The notes under the pieces are model-generated. The model worked only from the letters and a program-made list of their open reading frames with translations. It was not told the DNA's origin and ran no database searches. A stretch of DNA of 64,000 nt from Temnopleurus reevesii (taxonomy: Eukaryota; Echinodermata; Echinoidea; Temnopleuroida; Temnopleuridae). The translations under genes and the position numbers were made by a program. Positions 1-12,700 of the stretch are shown piece by piece. Position 1 is the stretch's first letter. Each line of letters starts with the position of its first letter. Location of the stretch: positions 7,887 through 71,886 of the forward strand of contig BQKZ01001324.1 of the NCBI GenBank assembly GCA_036244855.1, given 5' to 3'.

Positions 1-579
1 ATTCGCAGATCAAGCTCACTTTCATTTTAATCCACAACGAACAGCTAACATTAAGATAGGGGTTAGGCATCTGGACACTTAACTCAAATAAAATTCTGTC
101 TTTTGCCTTTGAATAATAATAAAATCACCAAAACAGTGGATCGAATAAGAAAAATAACTGAGTATGTGTGTAGGTTTACATTTCAATATTCATTCGAATA
201 GGGCTTCCAAATTTCCGAAAATTGTCATTTTGTCCACTTATGAAAAATATTATATGTATGTTATTTGAAGAGGGGTAAGAAGCTAGAAGAAGCAGAAGAA
301 GAAGAAGAAGAAGAAGAAGAAGAAGAAGAAGGAAAATAAAAGTAGTAGAAGAAGAAGGAGAAGAAGAGGAAGAGGAAGAATAAGGAGAAAAGGAAGAGGA
401 AGAAGAAGAATGAGATGGGAAGATAGGGGTGATGGAGTGGGAGGATGAGGAAGAAGGAGGAGCCCCCTGAGCAACATGCTGTACAATAATTCACTTTGCC
501 ATGCGCTTATAAAAGTCATTCTATACCAATTTACCTTCTCTTTTTTACAGACACACTTTTGCTTTCACTGGTAGCCATC
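1..579 (+). promoter_or_regulatory. Upstream region / 5' UTR border of TBC1D32
   Basis: No gene is seen in 1-550 apart from a purine-rich repeat. A pyrimidine tract ending in TTTTTTACAG at 541-550 is a convincing splice acceptor 30 bp before the start codon, so the transcript probably has at least one non-coding exon further upstream, possibly outside the window. Bases 551-579 would then be 5' UTR. No TATA box or initiator could be assigned. Confidence 0.5.
284..470. repeat. Purine-rich (GAA)n microsatellite
   Basis: A run of GAA/AGA triplets (about 287-331) grades into GAAGAGGAAGAG and GGAG-rich sequence. Long reading frames on the minus strand here are Ser/Phe/Leu low-complexity products of the repeat and are not genes. 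Confidence 0.9.
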
Positions 580-722
580 ATGGCGGAACCGGAGGTGGAC
601 CTCCTACCCAGCATCAGACAGCTGATCTCCAGCGTGGCGTCATCTATACAGCGATCCTCTAGTCTGGCTGCTGCAGAGGATATGATGATACACCTTGAGG
701 GCACTGATGAGAACTTCCACAG
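580..722 (+). CDS. TBC1D32: TBC1D32 exon 1 of the coding region (residues 1-48)
   Basis: The ATG at 580 sits in a good context (GCCATCATGG) and opens [16 protein letters not shown]. It reads through an AAEDMM...TDENFH block that matches the vertebrate N-terminus. The donor is AG|GTGAGA at 723. Upstream in-frame codons exist from 496, but the acceptor at 549-550 places them in an intron. Confidence 0.92.
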
Positions 723-3700
723 GTGAGAAAATTGAGATATCTCTGTCCCAATTGTCCACAGATTTAGCTCTCGTAACTAATATTTCCAAGTCTGTCATTT
801 GCTCGACTGGCTGAGACTGTTATAAAGCCTTACTTTACTCCAATAAAGGCTGAATGACAAGTTTTAATGACCGGATGGGGAGGTGCAAGGCAAACAATTG
901 GGATACACTGATTTCTCTGCAGAGTGTGAATATTTGCAACCGGTAGTCAGCGCATCTCCTTGGTTGTTATACAATGTTACAACCTTGTACAGAGAGGGAC
1001 CTGGCAGAGGTGAATAATGTGGCTCTTGCATGCGCTTGATATTGAGAAATGGTTGTGTAGTGTCATGAGATGATGATTACTCTATTATGTTGTAAGATAG
1101 CAAATAATAAAGATATGAGCAGTTTGACAAACCATTGGTATTTTCATACATTTGCTTAAGATTATAAATGCTCCTATGAAGAAAAGAATTATTGTTAATT
1201 GAAATAATTTTTTCCTTATCCCAACATGGATAAACACTGATTGACAGTGCTTTACCGAGAAGGTGTGAAAAAAATCACAGACATTCTCAGGTAGGAATCG
1301 AACCCATGATCTCCTGAGACTAGACAGGTGTCTTACCACTAGACCACCGAGAACCGATGGTAGTGGCGGGCTCAATTCGTGTTATAGCAGCAGGTACTGC
1401 GTAAATATCAATTGAATGATTTTTGTTGGGATAAGGCAAGAATTATTTCAATTATTTATCTACCCAACACAAAAATCATTCAATTGATAGAATTATTGTT
1501 GTTCTGGAAAGTTATTTCTTCAAGTGAAAGTTGGAAAATTTCTCATCCGTTGAATAACATAAGGAGATAATACATCCTCTATCAAACTCTCAAAGGAAGG
1601 GAGAAAAGAGAGTGCATAGATACTCACCCTTAACCATAAGTATGTCAAAACTAGAACACCAACTACCAGTTTTGTTAACTTTCAGAAGAACTTGCATATT
1701 TACCTTTTTTGTAACTTCTCTTCAGGAATTAATTTCCCCAAGGGCAGAATTCAGGAGTGCTGGAAATCCATAAAACAAGAGATGTAGAGATGTTTTGATA
1801 TGTCCAGACTTAGTTGTAAATCATCAATTTTCATTCAATAATCTTCAAAATCACATCAGACCACTTAATCTGTAAAATTTTCTTTTAGGTATGAGTTGGT
1901 GAAGTACATCAAAGGTCGTACAGAGGAGGTGTTGGGTCCGCTAATAGAGGAAGAGATTGAGAGAAGAAGTCTAGACATGCCTAACAGAGCAACAGAAGAA
2001 GCGCTGGTCAGAGATGTGACTGAACGTGTCATAAACGATCAATCGTGAGTATGAAAAAAGTTCAGTGGTATAATAATAGATTATTTTTATATAGTGGTCA
2101 TCACTTCACAGGTAGAGATCTGTATTATGCTGTATTATAAACCCACCTTTAGCAGTGCAGCAGTTTACAGACACATGTATATCTTTAAGGAATTAATTTC
2201 TGCCAGGTTAGCATTTCTTTTACATGAGTTGATTGCAGGAATGTGGGAGTGATAGGTTTTTTTCTAATAACGTTTGATAATGTTGTTTTTTATATCAGTA
2301 CAGTCATACCTGTCTGTAGTGGCCACCGAAGGGTAACAGAAAAAGTGGCCTCTGCAGGCAGATGACCTCTATAGACATTTTCTATAACACACATTTTCAT
2401 CTGGAGGGAAACAATTCAGATGGCAACTAGAGGTAGGTAGTCACTATAGACAGGTTGCCGCTGAAACATCAGGGCGCTACAAACCCTCTTGCCCGCATGC
2501 TTGGGTCTACCAAATTTAGATGTTGGGCAAGTAAATGAAATTGTCACTTGCCAAATTTGGGAAGTAACAGTATATACTTTGTGCCCGAGATGCATCAATG
2601 TGGGGCAAGAGAAATTTTGTTTGGGTAAGTGATTGAAAAACTTAGTTGCCTGACTAAGTATGTGGTGAATAAATTTTTTTCAGCACCCAGCAGGTTTGAC
2701 GTGATGAAAAGAAGGTCCTGTCATATCATTAATTCTTGGTGTAATTCTAGATACTCCTTTCCATTTTCTACACAGATGCACAGACATGATGCACTCCTTG
2801 AAGCTAAGCACCCGTAGCGCGGTGGATCGGCTCATCCAAACATATGATGATGACAAACGTCAGAGAACCACACAAGGTTCCTACGCCCCATCCTACCGGT
2901 ATCCAGAGAGAACCACCAACAGTCTCAACTCAAGCGGTGATGACGAGTCTTCATTGGATGACTCATTTAATCAGGTATGAAACAAATCTTTTTGATCTCA
3001 ACATCATGATTTCCATCATGATTTCCACAGCTTTAAGTTAATAGGCTCATCCAGACATATGATGATGATAAGCGTCAGAGGACCACACAAGGTTCCTACG
3101 CCCCATCCTACCGATATCCAGAGAGAACCACCAACAGTCTCAACTCAAGCGGTGATGATGAGTCCTCATTGGACGATTCATTTAAATCAGGTATGGCAGA
3201 TACCATCTTACATTGATGTGGTATTTCAAAATAAAGAGTGGAGGACAATGCAAAGATACGGTTTGTCAAAGTAAAAAAAAGCAGGAAAACGCCAAGATGA
3301 ATATGCTGTACTGTAAAAGCGAATATTTTAGTGTACAGATATTTTCTTGGTTTCAGACCAAGTTGACACTTACAATTGAGACACATAAAATATTTCAAGA
3401 ATGGTATCATTTCTTCCTCTCCTAATCCACAGAGCTCCTTCATGTTCATGAATCAAGAAGAGTTCACCACCATTACAGAGAACCTAGATATAAGCCAGCC
3501 CCTTCAAAGGCGTCGGGAAGCTCTGCAAACCTTGCTGCAGGTGCCACCTTCGGACGTTCTAGCCAGCGAGAACTGGAGTAGGATGAAGAAGGGTCTCGTG
3601 GCTGCTCTGTCTGATCACGATGAAGGCCTGTCTGTAAGTTGTTTCCTTCATCTAATGAGATTCTACTTTTGCATTGGGAGCTTTGAAAAGTACACCCATA

Positions 3701-6700
3701 ATAAGTTGAAAAAATGTAGGAAGTGTGACATCCGAAGGCTCCCACAAATCGTTTAATGCCCTCAAATGCACTTATTCACTAATAGCGTTTTTCAGAATTT
3801 GTTTTTGTAATCATTATTTTCTGTATTTTTTTTCATACAATTCACACAAATCATTAAGAAATTAACCCATAGAAGGGAATGAAAAGCCAACAATCATCTG
3901 AAAATTGCTATTCTTCAGCTTGTATTCCACATGTTGATTAATAATTTTGCTGTAATTTTTCAATTGGAGTGGAAAGTTCAGGTCGGGTCATTTTCAGAGT
4001 GTCGGTCGGTAGAGGGCACCCAAACAATTTTTTTTTTACCCTATTAAGTGTAGAACAATTCATTTTTCAATTCAATTCAAAATAACATTTATTTTTTTCC
4101 TTCAACATCAAAAACAAATCAGTGCTATACATTATAGCGATTTACAATTGTAACATGAATAATTAAGGTAAACAAATTGAAGGAAAAGGGCGCAGATCCA
4201 GAAGCGGTGTTTGTATTGGATGCGCCGACACATACAACAACAACAACAAGAAAGGAAATACAATACATATAAATACATACTTTATATATAGAATAAGAAC
4301 AACAGAGAGGGAGTATAGGACAGAGAGAAAGAATGCTGCAACAGTCCATCAGACAGTTTGACATTTGTAAACAAACAAGATATACATAATATAAAATCGC
4401 TCTTTGGGAAACACATCTTACATATATCTTGATTTATGTATATTATACTTATTTTGTCATACTGGATTGATTTTTATTTTGTTTGAAACAAAATAAATGA
4501 AATGAAATGAAATGAAAATGTATAATGCTCGTCATGGGTTCGATCACCATATATCAATAAGAAAAAACACAGAAGAAAGTGGGTTATCACATAATTCGAA
4601 CAGTATTTTGCAGATTTATGATCCATAACAAGAGATAAGGAATTGTTTAAGTTTCCAAGTGAAGCTAGATTGTATACTAGATACAATAACAAGAGTCTTG
4701 GTCTAAGTGTAGTAAGATATTCCATGTAATAGCAACACAACTGCTCATGTTTTTTGTGTTTCTATGCCTTTTTAGGATAGCAGCTTACGTTTCCATGCAA
4801 GGATGTTTGGTTCCAACTCACACAATGTGATGAGAGAGATGTATACAAACCTCAGTAAGTTTCACTCTTTTACCATTAAATATGGAATGTATTTGAGTGT
4901 GGGTGCCTCTTTTACCTCCACATAATTGTTATTATTGGTTGAGGGATGAATAATTCACTTGTGGGAGAAACATACCCACTGTGTTATTACATCATTTGGA
5001 TATTAATGGTAAATCAACATCAGATAATCAATGTGAGATGATTATTTCCAACATTGTCAACAGATTTTCTTTATTATCAGCAACTTTTATAAGGGATACC
5101 TGTTTATCAGAGACCACTGTTGAACTAATAATTTATCATCTTCAGATATAAAGCATATTAATGATCTTAATTCTGATATTATTCCTCATTCATTAGTTTA
5201 TGAATCATAATATGGTAACTCTTCATTTTCATGAAAAAATACCTCATATCAAATTCATAGCCGGATATTTGTCACATACCATGTTCCTTCATTCATGAAG
5301 AAAATTCATTTTCTTCATTCATGCTGGCAAACGTACAGATTCATTTGTAATTATGTTTGAAAATACTAATAGGAATATGGTGTATTCTTTATCTTACCAT
5401 TCTATAAACTTTCAGCCTCTTTCCAATTTCAAGAAAACATGTAGAGCTCTGCTTCTCCACAAAATCACACAACAGTGATGAAATGTGGTTTGATAGGTTA
5501 ATATTTACCAATGAAGACTTAATTAACAACTGTTCACATTCATTTTCTTGTCTTTTATCTTCTTTCACTATATAGTTGATCATCTGAGCAATGAGTTTAA
5601 GGTGTTAGGAAGCAAGGGTGGCATGGCAGTGCATCATGGGATAGACGCCACTCAGAACCCTGCTCAGAAGCTTTTAAGAAGATTCCGTCTGGTCAACGAG
5701 TTCCAACTGGAGATACCCAAGTATTGGATCAGATTCCCAGACAAGTAAGGGCTCTGGTCACATCGTAAAACTACGCTTGTATCTATAATTGATCAAGCCA
5801 ATTGGATTTTCGTACGATCCCTATAAAAATATTGTATACAGAGGCCCATAGATTTGTGTACGATGATCCTTAAAAAGTGAAACTACCTGTAAATATGTAA
5901 ATGAGATTAAAATCTGTGAAATTGCTAAAATTTGTGTATGCCAAAATATTGGCTTTTACAGTTTGAGAAGTCACAACACACTCCTGTGCAGAAATGTCTT
6001 GTTAGGGGCATTGCATTTTATGCTTTTATTTATTTAGGAAGGATGTAATGATTACAATTTGATTGTTGCACAAGTTTTCTGACATAATTTCATATTCTTT
6101 ATAGTCATACATTCACTGCTGTCTTACATTCTCTCCTCCTTACAATCCCTTCAGATTTCTCCAAGACCTCTCTGCTTGTACACTGAACTTTCTTGTGATG
6201 AATACACATGTGCCATCGGAGGCAATCACTCCTATGCACTACAAGACCCTGCAAAATGGATTCTTGCCATATATTAATAATACCCAACATAATACACAAC
6301 ATTATACAGCGCATAATTCCAAGTGTTTCTAAGCGTTCTGTGCATTATTACCTGGCTATAGCAAAACTATCATTTGGCGCTCACAGCATTTAAGGAATTT
6401 CTTCATACTGGTGCCCATTCACCTCATCAGGGTTGAGTGCAGCACAATATGGATAAATTTCTTACTGCAGGAAATTAACGTCATGAGTGGGATTCAAACC
6501 TCTGACCCTCGGGTTGAAAAGCAAGAGTCAGAACCACTACACCACAATGCCTCCACACATTTTCATTCATTCATCGCTTTCATTTTCTTTATTCTCTCCT
6601 GCTTACAATCCCTACAGGTTCCTGCAAGACCTCTCTGCCTGCACGCTGAACTTTCTTGTGATGAAACCCAATAAGTCGTCAGAGGTCATCACCCCCATGC

Positions 6701-9700
6701 ACTACATGGCCCTCCTGGATCCAAAGGCTCTCTGGTTCAAAAAGTGGATGGTATGTATTAGGAGGGTGTCGGGGAAGGGAGGCAAAGGGGGAGGGGTGGT
6801 ACCCCGGGGAAGGGGAATAACAGAGATGTAACAAAGACCTCTCTGCCTGCACCCTGAATTTTCTTGTGATGAAACCTAATAAGCAGTCATCACCCCCATG
6901 CACTACATGGCCTTGCTTGACCCGAAGTGGATGGTATGTGTCTGGTTCATGTCAGAGAATGGAGGCAAAGGGGGAGAGGCGGTACTCCGGAAAATGGGAA
7001 TAACAGAGGTGTAACAAAGACATACCTGCCTGCACCCTGAACTTTCGTGTGATGAAACCCAATAAGTCGTCAGAGGTCATCACCCCCATGCACTACATGG
7101 CCCTCCTGGATCCAAAGGCTCTCTGGTTCAAAAAGTGGATGGTAAGTATCACCACAGCTGCCAACTGTTACTAATTTTTGTTATCATTACTAAATTTTGT
7201 TAATTATTTTGTTAAAGCCACAAACATTACTAATATTGGCAACATAAGCAACAAGCATTTCAATGTATGATATGTCAAGGTAATTAATTTATAGCAAGAT
7301 TATAAGTAACTTCTACTGACTCAGGTTGGCAGCTATGGATCAGGCACATGTTGGAGAAGGGTGGTTTAGGGGTTGGGGACCCCCAGAAAAAAAGGAAGAA
7401 CAGATGTACAATTGAACCTAGCTCCTTTCAAAAACAAATCTAGATGCATAGTTGTGTATACTAGGATGATACATGGTTGAACTCATGCAGCTTGATATGA
7501 ATCTTTTTCATTTGTTTGTTGTAATCTTGAATATTTTTCATAATACAAGCATAGAACTGGTAAAATATCACACCACCTATCAAATCACCTATCCCTGTCA
7601 TTTTCAATGAAAAGATAAATAAAAGTTTGATCAAATCTAGAGCTTGTATGGTGTAGTAAACATATGAATAAGGTTGGAGGTAACACCCACAAACGTTATT
7701 CATAAATGGTTGGTTGTTGTGCCATGTAGGGTTTACAGTGAAGGGAAAACAGACAATTTGTTTTTATTTCAGGGGGTCTTATCATGAACAATAAAAGAAT
7801 ACAGATATAGATTAATTGTGTCAGTATGTCTGAATGGTAGAAGGAAACTAAAAATCTAGATTTTTATTTATCGTTTGCTTTCAGCATGGCCATTACAGTA
7901 GGACTGTGATTCTAAGTCATCTCAAGGAGGACAATACATTGGTAAGATGCTCAAAGTCATTTCTATCTAAAATATAATTTCTTGAAACTGTTAGGTCCAC
8001 GGAATACATGAGTCCAAAAAGTAAGAATGATGACTCTGAGTAGATTTAATCTAAAGTTATGAAAGTTTATTTGTAATCCACTTAGGCAAGCAGAGGTGTC
8101 TCAATTTACTCATTTTAGATAATGAAATAACTTATTTTCATCCTATAATTTTTCAGACTGCTTTGATGATAATTGTTAAAATTGAGAAAGGGCCACCATT
8201 TATTTGTAGAGTTTTGCAAAGATCTTCACACAGCAGTAGTGTGTGCACCCCTTTGTGGGCTGTTGGCGACAATATTGATTAAATTCTATCTATCATCTAT
8301 GAACAGCTTTAGAAAACACAACCCAACTCTGTCAATGCTTGAATCACTTCCGTATGATAATTCATGAATTATTCATTAGCTTTCAATGCTGACACGATGA
8401 TGTGACATTATTTAGTTACATATTTATTTTGAACACAGCATGTCAATGCTGTAACCCAGTGTCTTGACTTTGTGGATTCCTGAGCAGCTTTGTTAGACTC
8501 AGTCAATGATCTCTGAATTACATTAGGATGATAATTCATCAATAATTGATCTAGTTTCAATGCTGACAAGATGATGTGATCTCATTTAAACATTGATTAT
8601 ATTTTTATTTCCACACAGCTTGTGAATGCTGTCACCCAGTGTCTTGACTTTGTGGATTCTCGAGCAGCTTGGTTAGACTCTGTCAACGATCTCTCAAATC
8701 ACTTCAGTATAATAATGCTTCAAGAATCCATCTAGTTTCACTGTTGACAATATGGCATGACTTTGTCTAAAAAATGAGTTATATTCTTATTTTTAATGCA
8801 GCTTATGGATGTTATCACTCAGATTCCTGTTTGGCTTCATAATACTCTGTCAATAACCTCTAAAGGAGTTACAATATGAACAGACAGTCAATAATTAATT
8901 GGATTCACTATTTTCAATGTGGTGTGACATTATTCAAACGTTAGTTATATTTTGATTTTGCTCATAGCTTGTAAATGCTGTCACCCAGTGTCTTGACTTT
9001 GTGGATTCCAGAGCAGCTTGGTTAGACTCTGTCAACGATCTCTCAAATCGCTTCAGTATGAATAGACTCGGTAAGTTATTAATCCCTTTACAAATTCTAT
9101 CACATGTTGTTCTCAAAATGGGAAACATCAGGTTCTGTTTTCATCCTTTACATTTTTGTTGTATTTTTGCCAACATTTGTAAAGGAATGACACTGAAATG
9201 TTAGATTAGTGTAATAATGACTGATACCTATATTTTTCTCATTACATTTGTGTTACTTATTCAAATTTTATGAATTTCAATTTGTATCGTTTCCTTAAAT
9301 TTTGAATGGCAATAAGGAGGTTTGAAATTATACATGTGGAATTGTCTTATCTTTATACATTCAAGAGAATAATCTCTAAATTCCTATTTTACATTGATAA
9401 TATACATTTTGTATGATGCAAAATCCACTTTATGAAAAACATACTTAATGCACAAGTACCAGAGAAGAGAGAAGTGTAAGAAAATAATGAGAGTTACTCC
9501 TATTTTTCTTTTTGTAATCAAATTCTTGTAGGATCAAGTACACGGAAAAGGAGTTAGAGTTCCTAATCTTTATCGAGCCCCTCTAAATCCGGGACCATCT
9601 TCAAGTCTCCCTTATGACTGAATTACTTTTGGGCTAACAGATCTTTTTCTCTTTTCAAAATCAGATTCTTCTCGGAGAACCAAGTACACCGAGATGGAGC

Positions 9701-12700
9701 TAGAATTCCTAGTCTTCATCCAGTCCCTCTCTATTCTTGGCCGGCTTCTGGTCTATGCCAACGGGAGGCAGCTCTTTACTATCAAGATTAATGGCAATTC
9801 TAGGCAGGCTTCTCACCTTCCCTTCTTAAGTGTAGCGTGAGACAGAAAAGTACTTTAAGAAGTATCTGGAGTGTGTGGTCTTAATTCAGTTCGTCTCCTT
9901 CCGAGGTTGACTTCTAATATGCAGTACTTTGGTCTAACATGAACCCTTTCTCTTTTCATAATCAGATTCTTCTCCTAGGACTAAGTACACGGAGAAGGAG
10001 CTAGAATTCCTAGTCTTCATCCAGTCCCTCTTTATCTTGGACCATTTTCAAGTCTCCCCCAATACTGAATTACATTTGTGTTAAAAGATCTTTCTTGTTT
10101 AATTTTCAGATTCTTCTCGTAGGACCAAGCATACGGAGAAGGAGGCGAAGTATGTGATCTTTCTTCAGTTCCTCTCTTTCCTAGGTCGGCTCTTACAGTG
10201 TAGTCTGCAGTTCTTTGGTCTAACATGGACCATTTTTGTTTTCATTTTCAGATTCTTCTCGTAGGACCAAGTACACAGAGAAGGAGCTTGAGTTCCTAGT
10301 CTTCATCCAGTCCCTCTCTATCCTTGGCCGGCTCTTGGTCTACGCCAACGGAAGGCAACTCTTTCCAATCAAGATTAACGGCAAAGAAGGTAATTCTTTT
10401 CAATAATTTTCCTCATGAATTTTGCTTGCAGATAATGATGTTTTTTTTTGTAATTTTTGTTATGTGAATAAAAAAAAAAGGTATTGCTGAACTTTTTGTC
10501 CCAGACCTACAATTTAGCTTTCAATTCTTATCATACTACATTATGTAACCCTAGACTGGAAGGTAATTCTGGTAGTATGGAGTATTGTGTGCTCAGCTTG
10601 TCGACTGCGATTCATCATGGGTGACTGGAGTCGAATTATTGTTGAATTATAAGTATTACTGGATTAGGAATCACTGAGTATTAATGAGTATCTTGATGTT
10701 TTGTTTTTGACTCTCTGGAAAATAGGGTAAGATATTTCTTACAATGCATTTAAAAGTGACCAGCTTGTTTGAATATCTCACATATTGTACAATATAGAAG
10801 CTTCATGATGAGGTGGAAGGAGGGAGTGTCATTATAGAGCCAATATCAGTTACCCTACATAAGAAAATGATGGTTTGAATAAATGATGATGAGGATGATG
10901 GTGATGTTGACCAAAGGTCATGATAATCTTTCATATAAAAGAAATATCCTTTCTAACCTGTTTGTAATAAAGGAAAACATTGTTGTCAATTTCTGCTTGA
11001 ATGTGATTTTTTTTTTACAGTAACACTGACAGAGCTGGTAAGAAGTCTGTTGCCGTTGATTACCAAGAGGTCATTCCAGGTCAATATGCCAACTGATACA
11101 GGTAAGAACAGAACCAATTATTTCATACGGCATTCCACAGGGTTAGGCATGTCAAACACCATGGCCTGTATTCTGATGTCATGTTTAACTTTATAAACTA
11201 GTGTTTAAATCTATGGTTTAAGTATGGGAAGCAAAAAGAGGCTTGAATCATCAGATGAGATGAAATTAGCCTTCAAATTATTAGCCGCTAATATCCCATA
11301 TCCGGCAATGTGGGCTAAGTCACAAGAAAGACAGCACCATAGCTTTAGCTCATCTCTTAATAATAAACTGTGGACATATAAATTTGTTTATTTTTGCCAT
11401 TATCTGACAAAAACATTTTACCCGTATATTTAAAGCCAGAAATACAAGGATATTTTCTAATGTTCTTATTGTCTATTACAGGTGCCCCAAGTCCTGCGAT
11501 GTTGGTAACGGAGATGCTTAAGATAATAAGTACCGACAGAGCTGCATGCGTGGAGTGTCTGTGCAGAGATGAAGTGGTGACAGACATACTCAAACCTGTC
11601 AACGACTGGCTAAACAAAGACCAGGTTGGTATGAATTTTCAGGGCCCATGATTGTGAATAGATTAGAAAGTGATTTTAGTGATTTTACTTAATGAGTATA
11701 GACAGAGTAGCGTGTGTGAAGTTTCTTTGTAAGAATGAAGTATTGAAAGATATACTCGGCTAAACAAGGACCAAGTATGTATGAATTCCTAGGGCCCCTA
11801 ATTATGAAAAGCATAGACAGTGGTTATACTTAGAGATAACTGGCACCAACAGAGCTGTGTTAATAGAGTGTCTATGTAAGGATGGAGTTGTGACAAATAT
11901 ACTTAGTCAACGACTGGCTGAACAATGATCAGAGATGTGTTTCATAAAGCTTTGCACAGATCTACGCACGGATCTATGGAGTACTGGTGACCCTTTTTCA
12001 CACTCAATGATAACCCCCAGCACTGAAACGTACGGAACAAAAGGTCACTAGGATCTTAATCGGTGACTTCAAGTACGGTGTTGAACGCTGGTGTTGGTGT
12101 TGCAGCAAAACCAACACCAGCCTCAACACCAAACTTGAAGTCTGTCGGTGTTTGGGGTAGACCTNACAATGATCAGAGCTGTGTTTCATAAACTTTGCAC
12201 AGATCTACGCACGGATCTACGAAGGACTGGTGACCCTTTTTCACACTCAATGATAACCCCCAGCACTGAAACGTACGGAACAAAAGGTCACTAGGATGTT
12301 AATGTGGTATGTAGTTCTTCCCACAGCTTTATGAAACAAAGTCCAGGATTGTATGAAATGTCAGTGCCCATTATTTGCATAGATTAAAAAGTGATTTAAG
12401 CTGGGAGAGTGGTTCCAAGCTCTTACTCCATGGAGAGAATATGAAACACTTTTTAATGAATAATCTTTAATTTCTAAATTTTCATTAGCCGTCCAGTGAT
12501 CTGACGATGTTGTGTGGAGCTGAGGTACTATCAGCTATGGCTAGTTGGGAGACTGGCCCAGGATCTTACTTTAAAGAAAGAATAGAAACACTGATCAACA
12601 AATGAAATTTCTTTCTTATTTTCTCTCCAGCCATCCAGTGATCTAACAATGTTGTGTGTAGCTGAGGTCCTATCTGCTATGGCTAGCTGGGAGACTGGCT

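Noticed and set aside
496..579. Start codon at 496 extending the TBC1D32 N-terminus by 28 residues
   Set aside because: A strong splice acceptor at 541-550 lies between it and the conserved start at 580; the added residues are hydrophobic intron-like translation and have no match in vertebrate TBC1D32.
1281..1373. tRNA gene on the minus strand (also at 45,430-45,503 and 46,200-46,255)
   Set aside because: A and B boxes are present but no complete cloverleaf or acceptor stem pairing; each continues into a SINE body.
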